This document shows, piece after piece, positions 1-8,500 of a stretch of DNA of 64,000 bases. The first letter of the stretch is position 1. Each line of letters starts with the position of its first letter. Both the position numbers and the translations under genes were made by a program. The notes under the pieces were generated by a model. That model ran no database searches, was not told the origin of the DNA, and saw only the letters and a list, made by a program, of their open reading frames with translations. Origin of the DNA: an uncultured Eubacterium sp. (GTDB lineage Bacteria; Bacillota; Clostridia; Lachnospirales; Lachnospiraceae); assembly GCA_945910225.1 (NCBI GenBank), contig CAMDYG010000005.1:1-64000 (forward strand), given 5' to 3'.

Positions 1-25
1 TGTCTTTATCAGGATTTCTGACCAC
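1..25 (-). CDS. possible start of an unidentified gene, cut by the window edge
   Basis: On the minus strand a GTG codon at 25 follows a purine-rich stretch AGGAGGGAGAGG and opens a frame reading V-V-R-N-P-D-K-D before the window ends. It lies 13 bases after the stop codon of the Cys-rich Feo protein, so it could be the next gene of the feo operon. Eight residues are too few to identify a family, and the start itself is only an inference from the ribosome-site-like sequence. Confidence 0.3.
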
Positions 26-38
26 CCTCTCCCTCCTT

Positions 39-179
39 CTAATGGCAGTGACCTTTGCATTTGCTACAGTCACCACCACATGTGAACGATTTACCGTTTT
101 TCTTATCGTTTACCATACTGCGTACAATAAGCGCAACTATAATTATTAATATAACTCCTACTATAATTGTTCCCAGCAT
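39..179 (-). CDS. FeoB-associated Cys-rich membrane protein, 46 aa
   Basis: A 46-residue protein with an N-terminal hydrophobic helix (residues 3-19), a short basic linker and a C-terminal Cys/His tail with Cys at 34, 38, 41 and 45 and His at 44 and 46. This is the hallmark of the small FeoB-associated Cys-rich proteins found just downstream of feoB in Firmicutes. They are thought to help ferrous iron pass through or reach the FeoB channel, although their role is poorly defined. The start is supported by GGAGG eight bases upstream of the ATG. It lies 29 bases after feoB on the same strand, so it is almost certainly cotranscribed with it. Confidence 0.9.
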   Translation of the reverse strand: MLGTIIVGVILIIIVALIVRSMVNDKKNGKSFTCGGDCSKCKGHCH

Positions 180-208
180 AATTACACCTCCGATAATATA
201 TCATTTAA

Positions 209-2713
209 TTACTTTGTTGCATTTAAAATCTTCTTAGAATCAACCTTTAACGTCTTGCTTTCCTTATATGGTCTGAATAACAGATAAATGAAACCGACAA
301 TGATAATAATTGCAATCAATGTGAATACGTTAAATGCTGTATCACCAGTAATAAGACCAGCAATCTGGTTAATTACAAGACCGACAAGGTAAGCATATCC
401 ACACTGGTATCCAATTGCAATCCAGAACCACTTAGTATTGTTCATCTCTCTCTTAATAGCACCCATAGCTGCAAAACAAGGAGCACACAGAAGATTGAAT
501 GCAAGGAATGCATATCCGCTTACTACTGTAAATGTAGCTGCCATGTTAGCATATACTGTTCCTTCACCTGCTGAGTAAAGGATACCCATTGTACCAACGA
601 TATTTTCCTTAGCAACAAGACCAGTAATTGAAGCAACAGTTGCCTGCCAGTTACCGAATCCTAAAGGAGCAAATATCCATGCGATTTCCTTACCAATTCT
701 TCCAAGGATTGAGAAGTCAATCTGATCATCTGCAAGCATCGTAAATGTTCCATCAACAAATCCAAAGTATGTTGTGAACCAGATAATGATTGTTGAAAGT
801 GTGATGATTGTTCCTGCCTTCTTGATGAATGACCATCCACGCTCCCACATGCTTCTTAATACTGTACCAACTGTTGGAAGATGGTATGCTGGAAGCTCCA
901 TAACGAATGGTGCTGGATCTCCAACGAATAACTTTGTCTTCTTTAAGATGATACCTGAGCAGATAATTGAGAATATTCCAAGGAAGTATGCTGATGGAGC
1001 AACCCAAGGAGCTCCGTCAAAGATAGCACCAGCAACCATTGCGATGAATGGAAGCTTAGCTCCACAAGGAATAAATGTTGTTGTCATAATTGTCATCTTA
1101 CGATCTCTGTCGTTCTCGATTGTACGTGAAGCCATGATACCAGGAACACCACAACCTGAACCGATAAGCATTGGAATGAATGACTTACCTGAAAGACCGA
1201 ATTTACGGAAAATTCTATCCATGATGAATGCTATACGAGCCATATAACCGCAAGACTCAAGGAATGCAAGGAATATGAATAATACAAACATCTGTGGAAC
1301 GAAACCAAGTACTGCACCAACACCGGCTACAATACCATCAAGGATAAGACCCTTTAACCAGTCTACACAACCAATTGCATCAAGTCCTGTTTCAAGTAAT
1401 ACTGGAATACCAGGAACCCATACGCCATAATTAGCAGGATCTGGAGCTGCACCATCATTTTCAATGCACTGCTCAATAGCATCCTTAACACCAGCTGCAT
1501 CAGTTGTCTCTGTTGTTACACTAAGGTTTTCCTCATCCTCTACATCATAATCTAATGAAAGAGTTGCTGGAACTGTATTTTCAAGTTTCTTTAATGCTGC
1601 TACTGCTGCGTCTGCATCATAATCGTCTGCTTCTGTATCAATAGCATCAGCATATTCTTCTCCATCATCACCAAGACTGTAAATATATGCTGAAATAATT
1701 GCATCTGAATCGCCATACTCATCAGCTACTTCTTCATATGCTGAAGTACCGATTCCGAAAAGATGCCATCCATCACCGAATACACCATCATTAGCCCAGT
1801 CTGTTGCCCATGTACCAACTGTTGTAACTGATACATAGTAAACAATGAACATTACTACTGCAAATATCGGAAGTGCTAAGAATCTGTTAGTAACTATTCT
1901 ATCAATCTTATCTGATGTAGAAAGTTTTTTCTCAGACTTCTTTGTAAAGCATCCATCAATGATCGAAGATATATATGTATATCTTTCATTAGTGATAATA
2001 CTTTCTGTATCATCATCAAATTCTTTCTCAAGAGTTTCAATCTCAGATGAAACATCTGGAACATCCTTCATAAGGACTTTAATCTTATCATCCTTCTCAA
2101 GAAGCTTGATAGCAAAGAATCTCTTCTGTTCTTCTACAATATCAAGGCCAAGCTTATCTTCTACTGCTGATATAGCTGCCTCTACGCGTGTCTCAAACTT
2201 GTGGGCAATTGAATTAACCTTCTTGCTTTCTGCAAGCTTAACTGCCTTTTCTGCTGCTTCTTTAACACCAGTTCCCTTAAGAGCTGATATTTCAACAGCC
2301 TCACAACCAAGATTCTTTCCTAACTTGGCAAGATCAACCTTATCTCCGTTCTTTTCCATGATATCTACCATGTTTACTGCCATGATAACTGGAATACCTA
2401 ACTCTAAGATCTGAGTTGAAAGATAAAGGTTTCTTTCAATATTAGTACCATCAACGATATTGATGATTGCATCAGGTCTTTCGTTAATAAGATAATTTCT
2501 TGCTACTACCTCCTCAAGAGTATAAGGAGAAAGTGAATAAATACCAGGTAAATCCATGATAGTGACATCTTTATGTCCCTTTAATTTACCTTCCTTCTTC
2601 TCAACTGTAACGCCTGGCCAGTTACCAACAAACTGATTAGATCCGGTCAAAGCATTAAACAATGTTGTTTTACCGCAGTTTGGATTACCTGCTAATGCAA
2701 TTTTAATTGACAT
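209..2713 (-). CDS. feoB: ferrous iron transport protein B
   Basis: FeoB, the inner-membrane Fe(II) permease with a cytosolic GTPase domain; 834 residues. The N-terminal G domain shows G1 GNPNCGKT (residues 9-16), G3 DLPG (54-57), G4 NMVD (114-117) and G5 SALKG (143-147). The membrane part follows from about residue 276 and includes the conserved Cys motif in IGSGCGVPG. The protein is longer than the usual 650-780 residues because of a very acidic insert of about 110 residues (321-430) after the first membrane helix, predicted to face outside. It is preceded by two feoA genes and followed by the Cys-rich partner. The ATG has a GAGG ribosome site ten bases upstream. Confidence 0.97.
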   Translation of the reverse strand: MSIKIALAGNPNCGKTTLFNALTGSNQFVGNWPGVTVEKKEGKLKGHKDVTIMDLPGIYSLSPYTLEEVVARNYLINERPDAIINIVDGTNIERNLYLSTQILELGIPVIMAVNMVDIMEKNGDKVDLAKLGKNLGCEAVEISALKGTGVKEAAEKAVKLAESKKVNSIAHKFETRVEAAISAVEDKLGLDIVEEQKRFFAIKLLEKDDKIKVLMKDVPDVSSEIETLEKEFDDDTESIITNERYTYISSIIDGCFTKKSEKKLSTSDKIDRIVTNRFLALPIFAVVMFIVYYVSVTTVGTWATDWANDGVFGDGWHLFGIGTSAYEEVADEYGDSDAIISAYIYSLGDDGEEYADAIDTEADDYDADAAVAALKKLENTVPATLSLDYDVEDEENLSVTTETTDAAGVKDAIEQCIENDGAAPDPANYGVWVPGIPVLLETGLDAIGCVDWLKGLILDGIVAGVGAVLGFVPQMFVLFIFLAFLESCGYMARIAFIMDRIFRKFGLSGKSFIPMLIGSGCGVPGIMASRTIENDRDRKMTIMTTTFIPCGAKLPFIAMVAGAIFDGAPWVAPSAYFLGIFSIICSGIILKKTKLFVGDPAPFVMELPAYHLPTVGTVLRSMWERGWSFIKKAGTIITLSTIIIWFTTYFGFVDGTFTMLADDQIDFSILGRIGKEIAWIFAPLGFGNWQATVASITGLVAKENIVGTMGILYSAGEGTVYANMAATFTVVSGYAFLAFNLLCAPCFAAMGAIKREMNNTKWFWIAIGYQCGYAYLVGLVINQIAGLITGDTAFNVFTLIAIIIIVGFIYLLFRPYKESKTLKVDSKKILNATK

Positions 2714-2784
2714 TTGACTACCTCATTTCTTTTATATAAATGCTTATGCATTTACTAACAAACATTTGACTACTCTTACATCAA

Positions 2785-2799
2785 TTAGATATAACTAAC
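2785..2799. promoter_or_regulatory. inverted repeat TTAG-N6-CTAA before feoB
   Basis: An ATTAG-N6-CTAAC sequence in the gap between the second feoA and feoB, one base off the perfect GTTAG-N6-CTAAC found at three other places in this iron cluster. It may be a weaker operator for an internal feoB promoter. A TTTACA hexamer lies upstream of it, but no convincing -10 was found, so promoter activity here is unproven. Confidence 0.4.
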
Positions 2800-2815
2800 C
2801 TACTTGTAAAAAAAT

Positions 2816-3034
2816 TTAGCCAACTTCTATCATTTCAGCATCTGCTTTACGAAGTGATAATTCATATCCTCTTATAGTAACTTCCACAGGATCTCCTAAT
2901 GGTGCCACCTTCCTTACATAAACTTCAACGCCTTTAGTAATTCCCATATCCATAATTCTTCTCTTTACAGGACCATCACCATTTAATCTGGTAACTTTAA
3001 CAGTCTGTCCTACAGATACATCTCTTAAAGTCAT
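2816..3034 (-). CDS. feoA: FeoA family protein (second copy)
   Basis: A 72-residue FeoA-type SH3-like domain: the MTLRDVSVGQ opening, the RRIMDMGIT turn and a C-terminal LSLRKADAEMIEV strand typical of the family. FeoA is a small cytosolic partner of FeoB needed for efficient Fe(II) uptake. It has a good ribosome site (AAGGAG) and sits between another feoA and feoB. Two consecutive feoA genes are common in Clostridia. The copies are clearly diverged from each other, so this is not a recent duplication. Confidence 0.92.
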   Translation of the reverse strand: MTLRDVSVGQTVKVTRLNGDGPVKRRIMDMGITKGVEVYVRKVAPLGDPVEVTIRGYELSLRKADAEMIEVG

Positions 3035-3088
3035 TGTTTTTTCTCCTTCCTGATATTTGTTTTATATAAAGATCAGCTTTTGCTGCCT

Positions 3089-3298
3089 TTAAACCATAAT
3101 CTTATTGGCTATATCTTTTCCTATGGCAACCCTTGATTCCTTTATATTAACAATAACATTACCGCCAACCTTGGAAATAACAGTAACAACCGCACCTGGT
3201 ACAAATCCAAGATTCTCAAGAAAACGTCTTATCTCTTCTTTTCCACCAATTCTTTGAATTGTATATAGAGTTCCTTCATCAATCATAGTTAATGGCAT
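3089..3298 (-). CDS. feoA: FeoA family protein (first gene of the feo operon)
   Basis: A 69-residue FeoA-like SH3 domain (LTMIDEGTLYTIQRIGG, then RRFLENLGFVPG and ESRVAIGKDIA). The frame extends 13 codons further upstream, but the ATG at 3298 has AAGGAGATGAGCTT directly in front, an ideal ribosome site, and the longer start has none, so the shorter form is chosen. It is the promoter-proximal gene of feoA-feoA-feoB. Upstream lie a strong sigma-A-type promoter, a Fur-like box and an inverted repeat over the -10, so the operon looks tightly metal-regulated. Confidence 0.9.
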   Translation of the reverse strand: MPLTMIDEGTLYTIQRIGGKEEIRRFLENLGFVPGAVVTVISKVGGNVIVNIKESRVAIGKDIANKIMV

Positions 3299-3322
3299 AA
3301 GCTCATCTCCTTTATGTATATT

Positions 3323-3341
3323 GATAATGTTTTTCATTACC
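3323..3341. promoter_or_regulatory. Fur-like box in the feoA leader
   Basis: The 19 bases GATAATGTTTTTCATTACC agree with the classical Fur consensus GATAATGATAATCATTATC at 15 of 19 positions, counted by eye. The site lies just downstream of the predicted -10 and 25 bases before the feoA start codon, where a bound repressor would block transcription. Confidence 0.6.
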
Positions 3342-3348
3342 GCCGCAA

Positions 3349-3364
3349 GTTAGTTTACTCTAAC
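3349..3364. promoter_or_regulatory. inverted repeat GTTAG-N6-CTAAC over the feoA -10
   Basis: GTTAG at 3349-3353 and CTAAC at 3360-3364 form a perfect inverted repeat with a six-base spacer. It covers the predicted feoA -10 box (3352-3357). Perfect copies also occur at 4930-4945 and 4995-5010. Its position suggests a repressor operator separate from the Fur-like box. Confidence 0.55.
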
Positions 3365-3380
3365 ACCCATTAGATGTCAA
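3352..3380 (-). promoter_or_regulatory. sigma-A-type promoter of feoA-feoA-feoB
   Basis: Read on the minus strand: TTGACA at 3380-3375, a 17-base spacer, then TAAACT at 3357-3352. The -35 is perfect and the spacing optimal. Predicted transcription starts near 3345, giving a leader of about 47 bases that contains the Fur-like box. Confidence 0.7.
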
Positions 3381-3424
3381 CAACTTTTGTTACATTTTTC
3401 AAATTATTTTTAGCAAATCAAAAC

Positions 3425-3451
3425 CCCTGATTGATGCAACCAACCAGGGGC
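3425..3451 (-). terminator. hairpin terminator after the flavodoxin gene
   Basis: CCCCTG and CAGGGG arms with an inner TTG/CAA pairing, followed on the minus strand by TTTTG. It lies about 40 bases after the flavodoxin stop codon and separates that operon from the feo promoter. Confidence 0.7.
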
Positions 3452-3492
3452 AAAGCGTGCAATCTCTTTAATATATTTCAGTTAATATAAAT

Positions 3493-3915
3493 CTATGCCA
3501 ATGCTGCTCCAAGTTTATTGCAGTTATCTACAGCAGCAGCATCTGGCGATTCCTGGCATATTACACTGTCAATTGCAAGCACTGCTCCCGCTGATTTGCT
3601 TCTTCCTTCCCAGTCAGCCATCCATTCTCCACTTCCCCAGCCATAAGAGCCAAAAAGTGCAATCTTCTTACCACTAAGGCTTCCTTCTACCTCTGTAAAC
3701 ATTGGCTCAAACTCTGACTCTTCAAGGTTTTCCGCTCCCATTGCAGGGCAGCCAAATGCGATTCCATCATATTCAGCAACCTTTCCCGAATTAAAATCTG
3801 TTGCCGTAAGCACATCTACCTCAGCTCCGGCTGCCTTAGCACCTTCTGCAACTGCGTTAGCCATTGCCTCTGTATTACCTGTTCCACTCCAATAAACAAC
3901 TGCTACTTTACTCAT
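3493..3915 (-). CDS. flavodoxin, short chain, 140 aa
   Basis: A flavodoxin, a small FMN electron carrier able to replace ferredoxin under iron limitation. Residues 10-15 (SGTGNT) form the FMN-phosphate loop. FGCPAMGAENLEE and FGSYGWGSGEWM are the two other FMN-contacting loops with the usual aromatic residue. The frame runs two codons further upstream (TTG-ATA), but the ATG at 3915 has AGGAGG eight bases ahead and gives the typical MSKV start. It is the last gene of a DUF2325-DUF3793-flavodoxin operon beside feoAAB, which fits induction when iron is scarce. Confidence 0.95.
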   Translation of the reverse strand: MSKVAVVYWSGTGNTEAMANAVAEGAKAAGAEVDVLTATDFNSGKVAEYDGIAFGCPAMGAENLEESEFEPMFTEVEGSLSGKKIALFGSYGWGSGEWMADWEGRSKSAGAVLAIDSVICQESPDAAAVDNCNKLGAALA

Positions 3916-3949
3916 TATCAATCCTCCTGATTTACATTGTTTTATATGC

Positions 3950-4537
3950 TTAAACCGTTAATGCAGATATACTTCTGCCACGGTCAAAGACCTTTAAATA
4001 TACTTCACTGCATTTTCTATATCTTTCGAACATTTTCTTGCTCAATGCCTCATCACAATATACCTTCCATATTCCACAACATTTATAATTACATCCCTTC
4101 TGCTTTATGAACTGGACAACATCTCCCACCGGATAACTTAAAAACAAGCCAATTTCATGTGGAAAACATGTACTTTCCTCCACTCTCTGTTTGAGATATC
4201 TTATGCTTGCTCCAATTTTATAATCTGTATATCCAAATGCTTTCAATACATTCTGCACTGCCGGCTGTGACAAATCGTTCTCTAACCTGACAAGTCTGAA
4301 CACATATAATAGTGCGCTCTTATAGTTTCTCTTTAAAAATGTAACATATACGCCTTTGGCATTAAGTTTTCTGTTTACACTGACAAGTTCTTTCCTAAAA
4401 TCAGATATATTATCATATCTGTAATTAAAAAGATTACCAGTTTTTAATCCGGCAAGCGTAGGTGAACACTCTTTTATAACTTCCCGCTCAATTCTCCCCA
4501 ATACATCTGTACAGACCATTTTTTCTTTTCCTTCCAT
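3950..4537 (-). CDS. DUF3793 family protein
   Basis: A 195-residue protein matching the DUF3793 pattern: ECSPTLAGLKTGNLF near the N-terminus, the FPHEIGLFLSYP segment and a C-terminal GCNYKCCGIWKVY segment carrying two adjacent Cys. The function is not established. The family is frequently encoded beside Feo genes and flavodoxins in Clostridia, so a role in iron homeostasis is a reasonable guess, and the Cys residues could bind metal. The start is uncertain: M1 has no clear ribosome site, while M7 follows GGAAGG at a longer spacing. It lies 23 bases after DUF2325 and 34 before flavodoxin, so one transcript is likely. Confidence 0.85.
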   Translation of the reverse strand: MEGKEKMVCTDVLGRIEREVIKECSPTLAGLKTGNLFNYRYDNISDFRKELVSVNRKLNAKGVYVTFLKRNYKSALLYVFRLVRLENDLSQPAVQNVLKAFGYTDYKIGASIRYLKQRVEESTCFPHEIGLFLSYPVGDVVQFIKQKGCNYKCCGIWKVYCDEALSKKMFERYRKCSEVYLKVFDRGRSISALTV

Positions 4538-4560
4538 ATTGCACTTTGTCTACTTCTTTA

Positions 4561-4857
4561 TTAGCATGCCTTACTTTCTCCCAAATATGCCTCCAAAACA
4601 CTTGTAAGAGATGCTGCACTGCTTGAATGAGTTCTTACAATATCAACATCATTCTTCTTGGCTTCTGTAACTGCTGATAAAACCATCTTGTGAGAAACAG
4701 TATTTGTAAAAAGAATCATAAGATCCGGAGTTCCTATCTGCTTGGAAAACCCACTTTTTTCCTTAACAAACACCTTTGCCTTACAACCGTGTTTCTTACA
4801 TATCTGCTGATACTGGCGTTCCATACATTCATTCCCACCAATAATAACTACGCTCAT
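4561..4857 (-). CDS. DUF2325 domain protein
   Basis: A 98-residue protein matching DUF2325: it opens with a Rossmann-like MSVVIIGGNE strand, has a Cys pair in ICKKHGC, then DLMILFTNTVSHKM and the HSSSAASL motif. The biochemical role is unknown; the family recurs in iron-related neighbourhoods. The ATG has AAGGAGG six bases upstream. It is the first gene of the operon with DUF3793 and flavodoxin. Its upstream region carries two perfect GTTAG-N6-CTAAC repeats and an intrinsic terminator, which suggests regulated or attenuated expression. Confidence 0.88.
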   Translation of the reverse strand: MSVVIIGGNECMERQYQQICKKHGCKAKVFVKEKSGFSKQIGTPDLMILFTNTVSHKMVLSAVTEAKKNDVDIVRTHSSSAASLTSVLEAYLGESKAC

Positions 4858-4929
4858 ATATTCCTCCTTATTTCATTCAACAATGATTTCTGTCCTGATG
4901 CCAGAATAGTTTATATGCAGCTTACTTGT

Positions 4930-4945
4930 GTTAGTATTGTCTAAC
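4930..4945. promoter_or_regulatory. inverted repeat GTTAG-N6-CTAAC, DUF2325 proximal
   Basis: A perfect copy of the 5-6-5 inverted repeat seen over the feoA promoter. Read on the minus strand the two sites agree at 13 of 16 positions (GTTAGAnnAnACTAAC). It lies 73 bases before the DUF2325 start codon. Confidence 0.55.
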
Positions 4946-4960
4946 TCGCTTTTAAAAAAT

Positions 4961-4988
4961 AACGGATACCCGTTGCTGGATACCCGTT
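4961..4988 (-). terminator. strong intrinsic terminator upstream of DUF2325
   Basis: On the minus strand two copies of AACGGGTATCC / GGGTATCCGTT pair over 11 bp (three of them G-U) around a six-base loop and are followed by ATTTTTT. It could end the purL-PH operon, or act as an attenuator because a consensus-like promoter lies just upstream of it. Confidence 0.75.
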
Positions 4989-4994
4989 GTTCTA

Positions 4995-5010
4995 GTTAGT
5001 TCCAACTAAC
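4995..5010. promoter_or_regulatory. inverted repeat GTTAGTT-CC-AACTAAC
   Basis: The most symmetrical copy of the motif: seven-base arms around CC, which also fits GTTAG-N6-CTAAC. It begins four bases after the predicted -10 of the promoter at 5015-5043, covering the likely transcription start. Confidence 0.55.
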
Positions 5011-5014
5011 TATC

Positions 5015-5043
5015 AAAATATCATTTTTTTATCACTCTGTCAA
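5015..5043 (-). promoter_or_regulatory. predicted promoter upstream of DUF2325 operon
   Basis: Minus strand: TTGACA (5043-5038), 17-base spacer, TATTTT (5020-5015). It begins about 30 bases after the PH-gene stop codon. The terminator at 4961-4988 would lie within the first 50 bases of its transcript. Confidence 0.5.
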
Positions 5044-5074
5044 TATGTATTTACAAATATTCTGTCTCACTGTA

Positions 5075-5521
5075 TTACCTGTCAAATGGAGCATCGTCAT
5101 CATCACTCTCATATGCATCAAAATCATCAGGTCCATCAGCATGTTCATGACCATCTATCATATTCTCTCTATTAACAACTCTCTTGACATCTCTTTGCTT
5201 TTCAACTAATTCTGACAGCAGCTCCTTAGTAGACTTTGGCTTTTTGATATTTTTAATCTCAAAATCACCCATCGTCTTATCACCTGAGCACACTTTAATA
5301 GTTCCTAATCCGACAATTCTCTGCAGAAATGAACGTTCCAGTGAAATATCCATTATACGGTATAGTCTTACTTCATCATCTTTAACATTAAGAAATCCTC
5401 TGCTTATAAAGAATCTGTCTTTAGACACACTATATCTTGTAAATGACCATGGAAGACCAAGGAAGAGAATTCTCTTCCTGTCTTTCCATAATATATCTGT
5501 ACTTACTTTATCTCCTGCCAT
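5075..5521 (-). CDS. PH domain-containing protein (bacterial PH type), 148 aa
   Basis: Residues about 10-105 resemble the bacterial PH / YdbT-like fold (DUF304 type): FSFTRYSVSKDRFFISRG-like strands, then the DEVRLYRIMDISLERS segment and a final helix. The C-terminal 30 residues are very acidic and disordered. No membrane segment is seen. The function is unknown; such proteins are often membrane-associated or regulatory. The frame opens at a TTG seven codons earlier, but the ATG at 5521 follows a G-rich ribosome site and is preferred. It lies 34 bases downstream of purL in the same direction and is probably cotranscribed. Confidence 0.75.
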   Translation of the reverse strand: MAGDKVSTDILWKDRKRILFLGLPWSFTRYSVSKDRFFISRGFLNVKDDEVRLYRIMDISLERSFLQRIVGLGTIKVCSGDKTMGDFEIKNIKKPKSTKELLSELVEKQRDVKRVVNRENMIDGHEHADGPDDFDAYESDDDDAPFDR

Positions 5522-5555
5522 AATCCGCCCCCTCTGATTCAATATATTCTATGCA

Positions 5556-8500
5556 TTATTTAAAGTACTTAACACCTGACTCGAATATCTTAATATCCTG
5601 TTCACCATAGATGTTGATAGCAACGCTGTCACCACGTCTCTCAGAGTGTGCCATCTTACCAAAGCACCTTCCATCCGGACTTGTGATACCTTCAATTGCC
5701 ATATATGAACCATTTATATTCCATTCTTCATCCATAGATACATTACCATTAAGATCACAGTACTGTGTAGCAACCTGTCCGTTAGCAAAAAGCTTATCAA
5801 GCCACTCCTTAGGAGCAACGAATCTTCCTTCACCATGTGAAGCAGGATTGCAGTATACTCCGCCAAGCTCAGCATTAGCAAGCCATGGGCTTAAGTTGCT
5901 GACAACCTTAGTATATACCATCTTAGATATATGTCGGTTAATTGTATTAAATGTAAGTGTAGGTGACTGTGCATCCTGTCCTGTAATCTTACCATTAGGT
6001 ACAAGTCCAAGCTTGATAAGTGCCTGGAATCCATTACAGATACCAAGTGCAAGACCATCTCTCTCATTAAGGAGCTTCTCAACCGCTTCCTTCATCTTGG
6101 CATTACGGAATGCTGTAGCAAAGAACTTGGCAGAACCATCTGGTTCATCACCTGCTGAGAATCCACCTGGGAACATAATAATCTGTGCCTGGTTAATAGC
6201 CTTCTCAAATTCATCTACAGACTCTCTGATGCTCTCAGCATCAAGATTCTTGAAGACCTTAACTATTGTATCAGCACCGGCTCTTTCAAATGCCTTGGCA
6301 CTATCGTACTCACAGTTAGTTCCCGGGAATACAGGAATAAATACTGTTGGCTTGGCAACCTTATTCTTGCATACATGTACGCCTGGTGCTTCATATAACT
6401 TGCTCTCAACTGGTGTAGTTTCCTTAGAAGCCTTCGTTGGGAATACACCCTCAAGTGTATCAGCCCATACGCTTAATGCTTCTTCTACATTGATTGAAAC
6501 TTCCTTGTATGTGAACTTACCATTATCCTTAACAGTACCAACCTTAGTATAAGCAATAGTAATATCCGCAAGCTTGTCTGCTGGAACCTCCGCAACGATA
6601 CAACCATAAGCTGGAGCAAAAAGGTCATCTTCCTTAACATCTTCGCTAATCTCAAATCCTAACTTGTTACCAAATGCCATCTTGCTGAGTGCTGGCACAA
6701 GTCCGTTAGCATCAAGAACATATGCAGATACGATTGCCTTCTTCTGGATAAGCTCATGTATTGCACTATAAAGAGCCTTAACCTGCTCGAAATCCGGAAG
6801 GTCATACTGATCCTTCTTAATATCAAATCTTACTAATACATCACCATCGTTCTTAAGTTCAGGAGTGATAATATCTCCTTCCTTAGCTACATCAATAGCA
6901 AATGAGCAGAGTGTTGGTGGAACATCAATATGTTCAAATGTTCCTGACATACTGTCCTTACCACCGATTGATGGAAGTCCGAATCCCATCTGTGCTTCAT
7001 ATGCACCAAGAAGTGCAGCAAATGGCTGGCTCCATCTTTCTGGATCTTCTGTCATTCTTCTAAAGTATTCCTGATATGTGAATCTGATCTTACTGAAATC
7101 ACCACCGGCAGCAACAATCTTAGCTACAGAATCTGTTACCGCATAGATTGCTCCATGATATGGGCTCCATGATGAAAGATATGGATCAAATCCATAAGAC
7201 ATCATAGTTACTGTGTCACACTTGCCCTTAAGTACCGGAAGCTTTGCAACCATGCTCTGTGTCTCTGTAAGCTGATATTTACCACCATATGGCATATATA
7301 CTGAACCGGCTCCGATAGAACCATCAAATCTCTCAACAAGTCCCTTCTGTGAGCATTCATTAAGGTCTGCTAAAGTCTTTAACCACTTGCCGCGTACATC
7401 TGTAACCTTAACCGGCTTGAGATAATCATCCTCCTGTGAAGGGATATCAACTACAACCTTAGTCTCCTGATGAGCACCATTGGTATCAAGGAATGCTCTT
7501 GAGATATTAACGATATCCTTGCCTCTCCAGTTAAGAACAAGTCTTGGTTCTTCTGTTACAACAGCTACCTCAACTGCCTCTAAGTTCTCCTCAGCAGCAT
7601 ACTGAAGGAATTCCTTAACATCCTTAGGGTCAACTACAACAGCCATTCTCTCCTGAGACTCTGATATAGCAAGCTCTGTTCCGTCAAGACCTTCGTACTT
7701 CTTAGGAACTTTATCAAGATCTACCTTAAGGCCTGCAGCAAGCTCACCAATTGCAACTGATACACCACCTGCACCAAAGTCATTACATTTCTTAATAAGC
7801 TTAGTAACTTCCGGTCTTCTGAAAAGTCTCTGCATCTTACGCTCTGTAGGAGCATTACCCTTCTGAACCTCGGCACCACAGTCCTCAATAGACTTCTCTG
7901 TATGAACCTTAGATGAACCTGTAGCTCCGCCACAGCCATCACGTCCTGTTCTTCCACCAAGAAGAATAATGATATCTCCCGGGTCAGAATTCTCTCTCTT
8001 AACTGCACTTCTTGGAGCTGCTGCTATAACTGCACCAATCTCCATTCTCTTTGCTACATAATCAGGATGATATATTTCCTTAACATATCCTGTGGCAAGT
8101 CCAATCTGGTTACCATAAGAGCTGTATCCGTGAGCAGCACCTGTAACAAGCTTTCTCTGTGGAAGCTTTCCGTGAAGTGTCTCAGATACAGGAACTGTAG
8201 GATCTGCTGCACCTGTAATTCTCATTGCCTGATATACATATGTACGTCCTGACAATGGATCTCTTATAGCACCACCAAGGCAGGTTGCTGCGCCACCAAA
8301 TGGTTCAATCTCTGTTGGGTGGTTATGTGTCTCATTCTTGAAGTTAACAAGCCATTCTTCTGTCTTTCCGTCAATCTCAACCGGAACAACAATTGAGCAG
8401 GCATTAATCTCATCAGATTCTTCCTGATCAGCTAACTTGCCCTCTGCCTTTAACTTCTTAGCGCCCATAAGTGCAAGATCCATAAGGCATACAAACTTAT

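Noticed and set aside
774-1247. Long open frames opposite feoB, purL (5611-6552), fapA and others
   Set aside because: They are antisense to well-defined conserved genes, lack ribosome sites and have no recognisable domains; they result from codon bias on the true strand.
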